Shown: positions 34,490 to 43,647, counted from the stretch's first letter. The stretch: 64,000 nucleotides of DNA from Bradyrhizobium embrapense (GCF_001189235.2 NZ_LFIP02000005.1:496001-560000); one strand, 5' to 3'. Program-made: numbers and translations. Notes: generated by a model not told the origin, from the sequence alone.

Positions 34490-35920
34490 CTACTGTGACT
34501 GCCGGCTCGTCACCGGCAGCATCCGGCCAAGCGCCGTGTAGTGCGACTGATGCACGTTGCTGTTGAAGAGGGACCAGGGCTCGGCCTTTTTCAGGGCGAC
34601 CGGAACGTCGAAATTCACCAGCTGGGCAAATTTGCGGTATTCCGCCATCGCTTCCTCGATCCGGCCGGCTCCGACCTCGAGGTCGATGCGGCGCAAGGTC
34701 AGAACGAGATCCTTCAGGATCGCCCGCGCGGCAAGCCGCTCGTCCTTGCCGCCGATCGAACTGTTCCGGATGTCGGGGATGTGCTCGGTCAGTTCGCGCA
34801 GTTCGGCGCCGACCCCGGTGACGGCCAGCGACACCACCGCGGTGTCGGCGGTCGGGATCGCGACCTCGAGCACGCTCGATAGCTCCTGCACTTCCTTCAT
34901 CCGCAGCACGACGCCGTCCTTGTCGAACGGCCGTTCGCCGTCGCCGACCGCATTCAGGTAGGCCACGAGGTCCTGCGTGTCCTGGGTCGACAGTTCGAGG
35001 TCGAACACGCGATCGAAATGCTCGACGACCTGTTCGTAGCTGTCGTAGCGGCCGTCGTGGAAATACGGCGCATTGAAATTCGCGTTCAGCAAAGTGGGCG
35101 TTTTGACCAGTCCGCCCGATCCCACGTCGTGACGCACTTGGTCATTGAATGTTCCGGCGGGAACATGACAGCCGGCGCAGCTCAGCTCGGCCTGCTTCGG
35201 GAATGGCTTGAAGAACAGCGCCTCGCCGCGCCGTTCCTCGACGCTGGCCTGCGCGGCGAGCCGGCCGCCGGGCGCGATCTTCGGATTGGGGAGGAAGTCG
35301 ATGTCGTTGATATAGGCGACCAGGCCGTCGAGCACTGCGTCGCTCGGCCGCGGCCCGGAAAACTCGTTGACGATGACATTATATACGAAGTCGCGCAGCG
35401 AGGTCATGCGCCCGTCATGTCCGTAAGGCGCGAGGAAGCGGGCGCCCCGCAGGCTCGGGATCCTGACCGGGTCGAGGATGCTGTTGAACGTCTTCGCGTT
35501 GAAGACAAGGCTGGTCGTGTCGAAGGTGCCGGGGCGGGAGGATAGGCCCGGAACGAACAGTTTCGGGTTCGATGCGCCGTTGACGTGACAGGTGCCGCAG
35601 CTCATCTCGGCCTGGCGGGCCTTGCCGCCCAGGATGGAAGGCGAATTGAACGCGAGATCGCCGAGATTGACCAGATAGGACTTGCGCCCGGCCATCGCTT
35701 CGGAATGAAAGATTTCGCGCGGCCGCGCCAGCGCATCCTCGGAAAATTCCGTGCCCGCCGGCAGCACGGTCTGGTCGCCGCCGAGCGGGAATGCGGTCGC
35801 GCGCAACGGCAGCAACGTGACGATGAGCGCGAGCAGCGCGGCCCGTGCCGTTGTGACGCCACGATCGGCCGATGCAGCACGACATTTTCCGGAGCCGGAC
35901 GCCAGAATATCCCAAGCCAT
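34490..35920 (-). CDS. Di-heme cytochrome, MauG / cytochrome-c-peroxidase family (copy 2)
   Basis: 476 residues. Heme sites CGTCH at Cys108-His112 and CAGCH near 248-252, with the same surrounding blocks as copy 1 (ARFLAPYGHDGRMTSLRDF, APYFHDGRYDSYEQVVEHF). The predicted N-terminal stretch before the hydrophobic core (AALLALIVTLLPLRATAFP) is about 25 residues, longer than a usual signal peptide, so the true start may be downstream; no better start codon with a ribosome binding site is visible. It points away from copy 1 and diverges from the second phosphoesterase. Confidence 0.9.
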   Translation of the reverse strand: MAWDILASGSGKCRAASADRGVTTARAALLALIVTLLPLRATAFPLGGDQTVLPAGTEFSEDALARPREIFHSEAMAGRKSYLVNLGDLAFNSPSILGGKARQAEMSCGTCHVNGASNPKLFVPGLSSRPGTFDTTSLVFNAKTFNSILDPVRIPSLRGARFLAPYGHDGRMTSLRDFVYNVIVNEFSGPRPSDAVLDGLVAYINDIDFLPNPKIAPGGRLAAQASVEERRGEALFFKPFPKQAELSCAGCHVPAGTFNDQVRHDVGSGGLVKTPTLLNANFNAPYFHDGRYDSYEQVVEHFDRVFDLELSTQDTQDLVAYLNAVGDGERPFDKDGVVLRMKEVQELSSVLEVAIPTADTAVVSLAVTGVGAELRELTEHIPDIRNSSIGGKDERLAARAILKDLVLTLRRIDLEVGAGRIEEAMAEYRKFAQLVNFDVPVALKKAEPWSLFNSNVHQSHYTALGRMLPVTSRQSQ

Positions 35921-36220
35921 TGCGAGAAAACGCCCCCGTCACAATGTATTTGCGCTGCCGTACGCCGGAAGATGTCACGGAGGCGACAGTTTCCTGTCGG
36001 CAGGATCAATGACCATCTGTTTGGATAGACGACGGTTGATTGCGGTTTGATGACGATCGATCAACGAAGCCGATCTGAATGTGACAGAACGAAAATTGAT
36101 CGGGCGCATGCGCATCTTTCACCCGTTTGTGCGCGCGTCGAAAAACAGTCATCCCAGCGAAATGTGTTTTGCATAGCGTGTAACTCCATTTCTATTCCTT
36201 TCTAAAATCAGGAGAGCACT
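35921..36220. other. Divergent promoter region between cytochrome copy 2 and phosphoesterase 2
   Basis: This 300-nt gap holds promoters for both genes. It contains a triple 11-bp-spaced repeat (35972-36000, separate entry) and AT-rich sequence near 36185-36210. AGGAGAG lies just before the ATG at 36221, a strong ribosome binding site. Nothing else coding is seen. Confidence 0.6.
35972..36000. promoter_or_regulatory. Possible Pho box (PhoB-type repeat)
   Basis: Three 7-bp units with exact 11-bp periodicity: ATGTCAC, GCGACAG and CTGTCGG, separated by 4 nt. The first and third match the PhoB half-site CTGTCAY at 5-6 of 7 positions; the middle is poor. The flanking genes encode a phosphoesterase and a cytochrome, so phosphate control would make sense, but the site is only a candidate. 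Confidence 0.3.
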
Positions 36221-37990
36221 ATGCGGCTTTGGGGAGCCATTCCGGCGCTCGCAGTTGTTGCTGGCGCCGTTGCCATCTCACCGGTGGCAAACGCCGAAAA
36301 TCTGGTCGAAAAGATCATTGATGAGTTCAAGCACGAGGTCAGGGACGAGCTGCGTGATCTGCGTGACCGCGGCCACGAAGGTGTGCACCAGTATAAGCAC
36401 ATCGTCGTCATCTACCAGGAGAACCACAGCTTCGATAACCTCTACGGGCACTGGGGCGATGTCGGCCGCGACCGGATCAACGGCACCTCCGACGCCGATC
36501 AGGCGCATACGCTGCAGGTCCGGCAGGACAACCAGACCGTCTATGCCTGCCTGTTGCAGAATGACGTCAACCTGACCTCGCCGTCGCCGCAGCCGACGAC
36601 CTGCACCGACAACACGGGCTCGGTCGCGATCCTCAGCGCCTTCAAGAACAAGCCGTTCGAGATCAACGACTTCATCCCGACCTCGGCGACCACCTGTCCG
36701 AAGCCGCTCGGCGCTTTCGCGGCGCATGGCTTCCTCAACGGCACCGGCTCGCCCGGCGGCTGCACCGAGGACATCGTGCATCGCTTCTACAGCGAGCAGT
36801 ACCAGCTCAACGGTGGCCGGCAGAACCGCTACATGACCGGCAGCGACGCTGCAGGTCTCGTGATGGGTTATTACGACACCAAGAAGCTGCCGATCTACAC
36901 CTATCTGCACAGCCACGGCGCGCCGAATTACGTCATCGCCGACAGTTTCTTCCAAGGCGCGTTCGGCGGTTCGTTCCTCAATCACCAGTTCCTGGTCGCG
37001 GCCGCGGCGCCGCAGTTCGTCGGTGCCTTGAACGACGGCAGCGCCAACGACTTCCACGCGATCGTCGATGCCAACGGCATGCCGACCAGCACGCCGCTCT
37101 ATACGCCGCTGTCGACCGTGAAGGACGCGCAGCTGACGGCGAAGTGCAACCAGCCCGGTTTGCCGGCCGGCCTCGCCTGCGGCGACTACGCGGTCAACAC
37201 CACGCAGCCGACCTATCAGCCCTATTCGCCGGGCACTCCGGATATCAAGCGCCTGCCGCCGCTGCACACGCCGAACATCGGCGATCGGCTGTCGGCCAAG
37301 CATGTCGACTGGGCCTGGTATTCGGGCGGCTGGTCGAACGCCAATGGCGATGTCGGCGCATCCGGCTGGACCAACGGCAACGGCACGACCTGCACCGATC
37401 CGAACCATGTCTCGACGGCGGTGTTCCCGAACTGCCCCGACGTGGACTTCCAGTACCACCATCAGGCGCTCAACTACTTCGCCAATTACGCGCCGGGAAC
37501 GCAGGCCCGCAGGGATCACCTGAAGGACGAGGCGGAATTCATCCAGGCGGCCAAGAACGGCCGGCTGAAGCAGGTCAGCTTCGTCAAGCCGATCGGCGAG
37601 GAGAACGAGCATCCGGGCTACACCAGCGAATCCGAAGGCAGCCAGCACCTCGTGGATCTCGTCAAGGCGATCGTCGAAGGGCCGGATGGCAGGGACACGC
37701 TGATTGTCATCACCTATGACGAGTTCGGCGGACAGTGGGACCACGTTCCGCCCCCGCCGTTCAATCGCCATGGCGCCGAAGCCAAGGCTGCGGACCAGTG
37801 GGGCCCCGGCACCCGCGTTCCGGCGCTGCTGATCGCCAAGCGCTTCAACAAGTCGGGCGTCGCGCATGAGGACTTCGACACCACGTCGATCCTCCGGATG
37901 CTCGAAAAGCGCTTCGATCTGGAGCCGCTGGTGACGCGCCCGGTGCGCAGCCTCTCGGCGGCGCTGAAGGCCGGCGAAGGCTGGCACTGA
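36221..37990 (+). CDS. Exported phosphoesterase (acid phosphatase/phospholipase C superfamily), copy 2
   Basis: 589 residues. Signal peptide (AIPALAVVAGAVAISPVANA), then the core: YQENHSFDNLYG as metal motif, GAFGGSFLNHQFLVA as nucleophile region with Ser, and TYDEFGGQWDHVPPPP with HEDFDTTSILRMLEKRF as C-terminal metal ligands. These match AcpA-like acid phosphatases and bacterial phospholipases C. Compared with copy 1 it lacks the His-rich stretch and has Ser in place of Thr in the nucleophile segment, so the substrates may differ. Probably exported through the neighbouring type II system. Confidence 0.9.
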   Translation: MRLWGAIPALAVVAGAVAISPVANAENLVEKIIDEFKHEVRDELRDLRDRGHEGVHQYKHIVVIYQENHSFDNLYGHWGDVGRDRINGTSDADQAHTLQVRQDNQTVYACLLQNDVNLTSPSPQPTTCTDNTGSVAILSAFKNKPFEINDFIPTSATTCPKPLGAFAAHGFLNGTGSPGGCTEDIVHRFYSEQYQLNGGRQNRYMTGSDAAGLVMGYYDTKKLPIYTYLHSHGAPNYVIADSFFQGAFGGSFLNHQFLVAAAAPQFVGALNDGSANDFHAIVDANGMPTSTPLYTPLSTVKDAQLTAKCNQPGLPAGLACGDYAVNTTQPTYQPYSPGTPDIKRLPPLHTPNIGDRLSAKHVDWAWYSGGWSNANGDVGASGWTNGNGTTCTDPNHVSTAVFPNCPDVDFQYHHQALNYFANYAPGTQARRDHLKDEAEFIQAAKNGRLKQVSFVKPIGEENEHPGYTSESEGSQHLVDLVKAIVEGPDGRDTLIVITYDEFGGQWDHVPPPPFNRHGAEAKAADQWGPGTRVPALLIAKRFNKSGVAHEDFDTTSILRMLEKRFDLEPLVTRPVRSLSAALKAGEGWH

Positions 37991-38001
37991 CGCATGAAAC
38001 A

Positions 38002-38038
38002 ATCCTGGCCCGCGCCGACATGCGACGCGGGCCAGGAT
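38002..38038. terminator. Long hairpin between convergent phosphoesterase and FecR-repeat genes
   Basis: ATCCTGGCCCGCG pairs perfectly with CGCGGGCCAGGAT (13 bp) around an 11-nt loop, between two convergent stops. T tract is weak; termination in both directions is likely. Confidence 0.65.
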
Positions 38039-38060
38039 CTTCATCAGGGCTCAGGGCCCG

Positions 38061-41000
38061 CTACAAGATCAGATCGTGTTGTACGTGAGTAACCTGGTCT
38101 GGCAGAATGCTGCCGGCCATCGCAGCGCTTACCGGGCTGGGCGCGAATGTCGGGGCAGACGTCCAGGTCTTGAGGTCCTGAACATCGACCGGAAGGATGG
38201 CCGTGGCTGCATTGCCGTCCTTGTCGATGGCGGACACGTCGAACAGCAGATCGGTGCCCGGGATGGTCGTTTTCTCGGTATAGGCGATGTTGTTGACCGT
38301 GAACGTGGCGTTGCCGTCTGCCGCATGATCGTAGTCGACCTGGACCTGATTGAACTCCTTTCCGACGTAGAGCGTGTAGGTCAACGTCGTATTGTCAAAG
38401 CTGTAGGTATTGATCAGCGAAGCATTCGAGGTTTCCTTCACCACGATCCCGGTGCAGCCATCGGGTGGCTTCGGAACGCAGATGCTGAAGTCGTGGACGT
38501 CGCAGCTGCCATCAAGGACCTTGAAGGTTACGCTCGCAGCTCCGCAACCCTGCCATTGATCGAGGGTCAGACCGACTTGCGACTGTTTCCCGGAGAACGC
38601 GAGGTTCAACTGCTCGTCTGGGTCCATCTGCAGCCCGCAATCGCCGACCGCAATGCCGCTGCTCGACGCCTTGACGTCGAGGGGATGGCCGCAGCTGTCA
38701 GAGCCGGTGATAACGAGTTGTCCGTCCGCCGCGGTCAGTGACGGCTTCGCCTCGTCCGGGGCGCCGAAATCGGAGCCGGTCGCGGTGACGTCCTTGAGCA
38801 GATCGACGTTCTCGAGATTGAAGCAAAAGGTTCCGTGCGGATCGATCAGCAGCTTGAAATACGGATCGGTCAGGGTGCCGCCGCAATCCGCACGATAGGC
38901 GTCCAGTTCGACGCCGCCGCCTACCTCGTGGGTCGAATAGTAGAAGGTGAAGTTGTCGCCATTTCCAGTGACGTGCACCGCGGTATTGCCGTCGGCCAGG
39001 TGCGACGCGGCCAGATCGAATCCGGTGTTGTCAACTGCACCATTATGAATGGCAACGAGCATCGCGGCGTCACCGTCAGCGCCAAAATTGACATCGTAGG
39101 TGCCGGTCGCGAACTGATTGTCATGGTCGGCGACGCAAATCTTTGAAAAGTTGCAAATCGTCGGACTGTCGTCCGTGATCGTCAGTTGCTTGCCGAGATC
39201 GATCGACGCGCTCTGGAAGTCGCCGTCCTTGTCCGTGATGGTGGCAACCAGGCCTACGACGCCGGTATTCAACGATACGCTGTCACTGTCGCCGGCCGGA
39301 TGCATCGCTGCCCGATATTCGGTGAAGCTCACGCTCCCGGTGGCTGGATCGAGCGAGATGGTGAACGCCAGCGTGCCGTTCGTCGTGCCGACACGGCCTT
39401 CAATGGTGTTGCCGTTCAGGACCAGCACGTCGGCGCAGCCCGTGTGCGAATCGATCAGGCCGGATGCGGTGCCGTTGCCGCCGGCGATCGTCAGCGCGTA
39501 GCGGATGGTCGCGCCGTCCGCGCCTTGAACCGAGGTGAACGCGGTCGAGAAGTCGGCGGACGTCGTGGTAAAGGCCGCATCCGGCGCCGAGCCCGCGATG
39601 TGGTCGTCGAACTGCGTTGCGGTCAGATGCGCTTCGCTCAACGTCAGAGACGGAGTTGCGCCGCTCGTCTTGACGCTCGGACCGTCGTCCAAAATCGTCA
39701 GCTGCTTGCCGAGATCAACGCTCGCGCTCTTGAAGTCTCCGTCCCTGTCAGTGATCGTCGCCACCAGGCTTACGAGGCCGGCGTTCAACGCCACACCTTC
39801 GCCGCTGTCCGGGCTGGTGCCGAGCGACTGCTTCACCGCCCGATACTCGGTGAAGGTCACTCGTCCGGTGACCGGATCGAGCGCGATGGTGAACGCCAGC
39901 GTGCCGCTGCTCGTGCCGACATGGCCCTCGATGGTGTTGCCGTTCAGAACCAGCAGATCGGCCAGGCCGGTGTGCGAGTCGATCAGGCCCGACGGAGTGC
40001 CGTTGCCGCCGGTGATCGCCAACGCGTAGCTGGTCGTTGCACCGTCCGCGCCCTGGACCGCGTTGAATGCCGTCGAGAAGTCGGCCGAGGTCGTGGTCAG
40101 CGTTCCATCCGGCGCTGAGCCGGCGATGTTGTCGTCCAGCGGCGTTGCCGTCAGATGCTTCTCGCTTAGCGTCAGCGAGGGAACCGTTCCGCTCGTGCTG
40201 ATGCTCGGGTCGTCTTCGATGATGGTCAATTTGCTGCCGAGATCGAGGGTCACATCCTGCGACTGGCCGTCCTTTGTCACGGTTGCAATCAGGGTCACGA
40301 CCCCGCTCGCCAGCGACACTATTTCGCTGTCGTCGGTGTTGGTGCCAGGCGGCCGTGTCGCCGCCCGGTACTCGGCAAAGGTCACGAACCCCGTCGCCGG
40401 ATCAACCGTGATCGTGAATGCCAGCGTCCCACCGGGCGCGCCGACGCGGCCTTCGACGGTGTTGCCGTTCAGAACCAGCACGTCGGCCAGGCCAGTGTGC
40501 GAGTCGATCACTCCCGACGCAGCGCCGTTGCTGCCGGTGATCGTCAGGGCGTAGCTGACTGCTGCGCCCGCCGCGTCCTGTGCGCTGGCGAACTTCACCG
40601 AGAAGTCCCCCGACGTCGTGGTGAGAGCCCCGTTCGGCGAGGAGCCGGCGATGTTGTCGTCCAGCGCCGTCGCCGTCAGGTGCGTCGCGCTCAATGTCAG
40701 CGACGGCGCTGCTCCGAAGGTCAGCTTGAGCGGCGGCGGTGGTGGCGGTGGGTTGAAGATATCAATGAAAGCGAATTTGATAATTGGCACGGGCGCGAGC
40801 GGATCTGGCACCAGCGACGGCGAGTCAGGCTGGAAATTGATCGGCTGCAACAGCGGCGACTCTTCGAGAGCGGGCATTCCGGAGCCTCTCGCTCCCGTTC
40901 CCTTCTCGAGATTGGCAAGCGCCTCCTGCTGGGCGTCGCGCAGTTCCTCCATGTGGGCGGGGCTGTTGGTGACCTGGTTCACCCCGACCGACGACCCTTT

Positions 41001-41603
41001 GGGGCTCAGGATGACCGTCACGCCGGGATCGTCGACGACGATGTGTCTGGGGATCGCCTCCTTGGTCACCAGCTCGAACACTCCGTGGTGGAGGTCCTTG
41101 TAGTTGATCTTGTCGTCGTCCAGGATTGTGACGTTCGGCTCCGCAGCCCGCGCGTTCTCGAGGAGTGAGAGGGTCAGCGCCGCAAACGACAGCATGCCAA
41201 GGCCGCTCGCCCGAATGGTGCCGACAGGCGTGTCCGCCGCCAGCACGCTCGACCCCGTCAGCCGGCCGCCGATCATGCGCAAGATGCTTCTGGCCTTGGC
41301 GAATCTCACCGGGCGCAGGGGGCGACCTCGGTCTTCCAAGTCGCCCAATTCCAGCCGGGTGTCAGCCGGCAGGTCGAGCACCGTGCCATCGACCATGCGG
41401 ATTGCGACCCGGCCGCCGGCTGCGATCTCGATGACGTCACCCTGGCAAACGGGATCACCGGGCCCGATTTGAATGGCAACGCCGCGTGCACGCGTGACCG
41501 TGCCACAGCCGGCCGCCGTTTGAACAACGCCAACCACTCGGGGCAGCTGGCCAAACCTGGCCAGGCACGCGTCCCCGAACGCTACGTCGGACGCGACTAA
41601 CAT
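38061..41603 (-). CDS. Large FecR-domain protein with three T1SS-143/DUF5801-type repeats
   Basis: 1180 residues. The N-terminal 130 residues form a FecR-like domain (GPGDPVCQGDVIEIAAGGRVAIR, ADTPVGTIRASG), followed by a hydrophobic segment (GLGMLSFAALTLSLL), an acidic region, a Pro-rich linker (FNPPPPPPPLKL), then three repeats of about 170 residues and an Ig-like tail rich in Asp/Asn. There is no N-terminal signal peptide; the repeat family belongs to type I secreted adhesins, but C-terminal RTX nonapeptides are not visible. It may therefore be anchored by its hydrophobic segment. Function unknown; a surface or matrix adhesin is the best guess. Confidence 0.8.
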   Translation of the reverse strand: MLVASDVAFGDACLARFGQLPRVVGVVQTAAGCGTVTRARGVAIQIGPGDPVCQGDVIEIAAGGRVAIRMVDGTVLDLPADTRLELGDLEDRGRPLRPVRFAKARSILRMIGGRLTGSSVLAADTPVGTIRASGLGMLSFAALTLSLLENARAAEPNVTILDDDKINYKDLHHGVFELVTKEAIPRHIVVDDPGVTVILSPKGSSVGVNQVTNSPAHMEELRDAQQEALANLEKGTGARGSGMPALEESPLLQPINFQPDSPSLVPDPLAPVPIIKFAFIDIFNPPPPPPPLKLTFGAAPSLTLSATHLTATALDDNIAGSSPNGALTTTSGDFSVKFASAQDAAGAAVSYALTITGSNGAASGVIDSHTGLADVLVLNGNTVEGRVGAPGGTLAFTITVDPATGFVTFAEYRAATRPPGTNTDDSEIVSLASGVVTLIATVTKDGQSQDVTLDLGSKLTIIEDDPSISTSGTVPSLTLSEKHLTATPLDDNIAGSAPDGTLTTTSADFSTAFNAVQGADGATTSYALAITGGNGTPSGLIDSHTGLADLLVLNGNTIEGHVGTSSGTLAFTIALDPVTGRVTFTEYRAVKQSLGTSPDSGEGVALNAGLVSLVATITDRDGDFKSASVDLGKQLTILDDGPSVKTSGATPSLTLSEAHLTATQFDDHIAGSAPDAAFTTTSADFSTAFTSVQGADGATIRYALTIAGGNGTASGLIDSHTGCADVLVLNGNTIEGRVGTTNGTLAFTISLDPATGSVSFTEYRAAMHPAGDSDSVSLNTGVVGLVATITDKDGDFQSASIDLGKQLTITDDSPTICNFSKICVADHDNQFATGTYDVNFGADGDAAMLVAIHNGAVDNTGFDLAASHLADGNTAVHVTGNGDNFTFYYSTHEVGGGVELDAYRADCGGTLTDPYFKLLIDPHGTFCFNLENVDLLKDVTATGSDFGAPDEAKPSLTAADGQLVITGSDSCGHPLDVKASSSGIAVGDCGLQMDPDEQLNLAFSGKQSQVGLTLDQWQGCGAASVTFKVLDGSCDVHDFSICVPKPPDGCTGIVVKETSNASLINTYSFDNTTLTYTLYVGKEFNQVQVDYDHAADGNATFTVNNIAYTEKTTIPGTDLLFDVSAIDKDGNAATAILPVDVQDLKTWTSAPTFAPSPVSAAMAGSILPDQVTHVQHDLIL
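39130..40710 (-). repeat. Three in-gene tandem repeats of about 520 bp
   Basis: Each unit encodes PSLTLS.xHLTAT..DD.IAGS.P at its start and LTI.DD.P at its end, with SGxIDSHTG.AD and NGNT.EG.VG in the middle. The three units differ at many positions, showing old duplication and divergence rather than recent slippage. Confidence 0.8.
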
Positions 41604-42005
41604 TGGCTTTTCGCCTGCTAAACAGCTCAGGCAGAACGCGGCGCCGTATGTTTCTTGGTCTGGCTTGCACCCGCGACGAGGTGAAATGACCCCGCTTCGG
41701 TCGCCATAGGCTTGCCCGCGGAAACGTCCTGATTGAAATTAAATTCGTCGTCGAAATGAGATTCCAGTACCGCGGGGAGCTATCGCAAAACGACAGAACT
41801 GCTGTCCTTTATCGCGAGTGCAGCCCCACTGGATTTAATGTATATTTACCAAGTCGATTGTCCACCTATTAATTTTTAGTCGAACTGGTCCAGGCGTTTA
41901 GGCCTGTCTGCTGCAACTTGACACTCAAGGTCCTGCGGTCTCGGCCCGGCGGTCCACATCACCACCGCGCCGCGGCACGACAAGATCTTCTCGAGGGAGT
42001 GGATC
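41604..42005. other. AT-richer divergent promoter region between two FecR genes
   Basis: The 400-nt gap is clearly lower in GC than its surroundings, especially 41740-41890 (TTAATGTATATTTACC and ATTAATTTTTAG). No open frame with plausible codon use is seen. It separates the large FecR protein (minus) and the small FecR protein (plus), so both promoters are likely here. Confidence 0.55.
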
Positions 42006-42662
42006 GTGCGCATCGATTTTATTATTCAATTGCTCGCCGGCACCGTTTTCACGCTCGCAGCACTGACGTCCGTTCCGGTGCAGGCGCAAACCGGATCGGC
42101 CCAGCCCGCTGTTCAAGATTCCGCAGCAAAGTACATCGGGAAGGTCGTGACAGCCACCGGCTCGGTCACGATCGAACATGCGAGTGCGGCCGTCGTTCAG
42201 GCCGCGCTGTCGGATCAATTGCCTCAGGCGAAGGTCGGCGACCTCGTCTATATGGGCGACGTCGTGCAGACCGGAGCCGACGGCAGGGTCGCGATCAACT
42301 TCACCGATGGCACCTCGTTCAATCTGTCGAGCAACGCCAAGATGACCATGACCGAGTTCGTCTACGACCCGAACGGCAAGTCGAATTCGACCTTGTTCAA
42401 GCTGGCCAATGGAACGTTCACCTTCGTTGCCGGCAACGTCGCGAAGACCGGTGACATGAAGATCGACACGCCCGCCGCGACGATGGGAATTCGAGGCACC
42501 ACGCCGCGCATCGAAATCTCCGACGATGGAACGGTCAGGTTCGCGACGCTCGTGGAAGAGGGCAAGAGCAAGCTTCTCAGAAAGCCCGCGACACGCGCGG
42601 CGCCGCAGCCCGAGCAGAACCCCAACCACAGGTTCAATCCGAATATCTGTCGAGGGTGCTAA
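42006..42662 (+). CDS. Small exported FecR-domain protein
   Basis: 218 residues, signal peptide (LAGTVFTLAALTSVPVQAQ), then one FecR domain: GKVVTATGSVTIEH, GDVVQTGADGRVAINFTDGTSFNLSS, KIDTPAATMGIRGTTPRIEI. The domain resembles that of the large protein encoded divergently at 41603. No transmembrane anchor follows, so this is not a sigma-factor anti-regulator of the usual FecR layout. GTG at 42006 has GGGAG 7 nt upstream. The C-terminus carries an isolated Cys pair (NICRGC). Confidence 0.82.
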   Translation: MRIDFIIQLLAGTVFTLAALTSVPVQAQTGSAQPAVQDSAAKYIGKVVTATGSVTIEHASAAVVQAALSDQLPQAKVGDLVYMGDVVQTGADGRVAINFTDGTSFNLSSNAKMTMTEFVYDPNGKSNSTLFKLANGTFTFVAGNVAKTGDMKIDTPAATMGIRGTTPRIEISDDGTVRFATLVEEGKSKLLRKPATRAAPQPEQNPNHRFNPNICRGC

Positions 42663-42735
42663 GCGAGCAGGGCGTTGGCTTGAGCGGCCACTCATGGAAA
42701 CGAGCGACGCTGCATCGTCAAAACCGGAGCCCGGC

Positions 42736-43602
42736 ATGAAGCCTCGTGCAGGTTCTGTGGGGGGCGGCGGCCTGCCGGTGCTGTGCATCCTGCTGTTGCT
42801 TGCAGCCCCGGCGGGCGCGCAGGACCCGAAGCAAAAGAGCAACTATCTGCGCAACATCGAGCTGTGCAGCGGCCTCGATCACGCGCCGGCCGATGCGCGC
42901 ATCGGCGCCTGCACGGAATTGATCGATGCCGGACAGGACATGACGCCGGCTGGTCTTGCGATCGCCTACAACAACCGCGGCAACGCCTACGCCGCCAAGC
43001 AAGACTATGACCGCGCCATCGGGGATTTTGATCGATCCATCGAGCTCAATCCAACCTACGCCAAGCCGTTCAACAACCGCGGCGTGGTCTACCTCAGGAA
43101 GCACGAATACGATCGCGCGACCGACGCGTTCGATCAGGCGATCCGGCTCAATCCGAACTACGGCGAAGCCTTCGCCAATCGCGCCGGTGCCTACCTGAAG
43201 AAAAATGACTATGCGCGCGCCGTGCAGGATTACGATCAGGCCATTCGCCTCGAGCCGAAACTCGACGGCGTGTGGAACGGGCGCTGCTGGAGCCGCGCCA
43301 TCCTCGGCGCGCTGCAGGAGGCGCTGCAGGACTGCAACAAGGCGCTGCAAGCGGGGGAAGCCAATGCGGCGACCTACGATTCGCGCGGCCTGATCTATCT
43401 GAAGACCGGCGATTTTGGCGCAGCGATCGACGACTATAGCGCCGCGCTTCGCATCGATCCGAAGCTCGCGAGCGCACTCTACGGCCGCGGGCTGGCGAAG
43501 CTGAAGCGAGGCGACAAGGCCGGCGGCAATGTCGACATCGCGGCGGCCAAGGCGATCCAGGGCAGCGTCGGCGACGATTTCACGCGCTACGGCGTGCAAT
43601 AG
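42736..43602 (+). CDS. Exported TPR-repeat protein
   Basis: 288 residues: signal peptide (LPVLCILLLLAAPAGAQ), then at least six TPR units, such as IAYNNRGNAYAAKQDYDRAI, PFNNRGVVYLRKHEYDRAT and TYDSRGLIYLKTGDFGAAI. ATG at 42736 was chosen: GGAG lies 7 nt upstream and the signal peptide starts there; an earlier ATG at 42694 is possible. It follows the small FecR gene by 73 nt and probably shares its transcript. It may scaffold partners in the periplasm. Confidence 0.88.
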   Translation: MKPRAGSVGGGGLPVLCILLLLAAPAGAQDPKQKSNYLRNIELCSGLDHAPADARIGACTELIDAGQDMTPAGLAIAYNNRGNAYAAKQDYDRAIGDFDRSIELNPTYAKPFNNRGVVYLRKHEYDRATDAFDQAIRLNPNYGEAFANRAGAYLKKNDYARAVQDYDQAIRLEPKLDGVWNGRCWSRAILGALQEALQDCNKALQAGEANAATYDSRGLIYLKTGDFGAAIDDYSAALRIDPKLASALYGRGLAKLKRGDKAGGNVDIAAAKAIQGSVGDDFTRYGVQ

Positions 43603-43620
43603 CGAACGACAGTCTGGAGC

Positions 43621-43647
43621 TTCGGTTCTGCTTCAATCAGAACCGAA
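43621..43647. terminator. Hairpin between TPR gene and the HlyD gene
   Basis: TTCGGTTCTG pairs with CAGAACCGAA around CTTCAAT, between convergent stops. This hairpin type is frequent in Bradyrhizobium intergenic regions. No T run follows, so it is a repeat or weak bidirectional terminator. Confidence 0.55.

Noticed and set aside
36047..36060. Near FixK box TTGAT-N4-ATCGA upstream of phosphoesterase 2
   Set aside because: One mismatch in the half-site and poor position relative to both start codons; only the site at 51821 is exact.
38061..39100. RTX-type calcium repeats at the end of the large FecR protein
   Set aside because: No GGxGxDxUx nonapeptides are visible; only Asp-rich Ig-like sequence.
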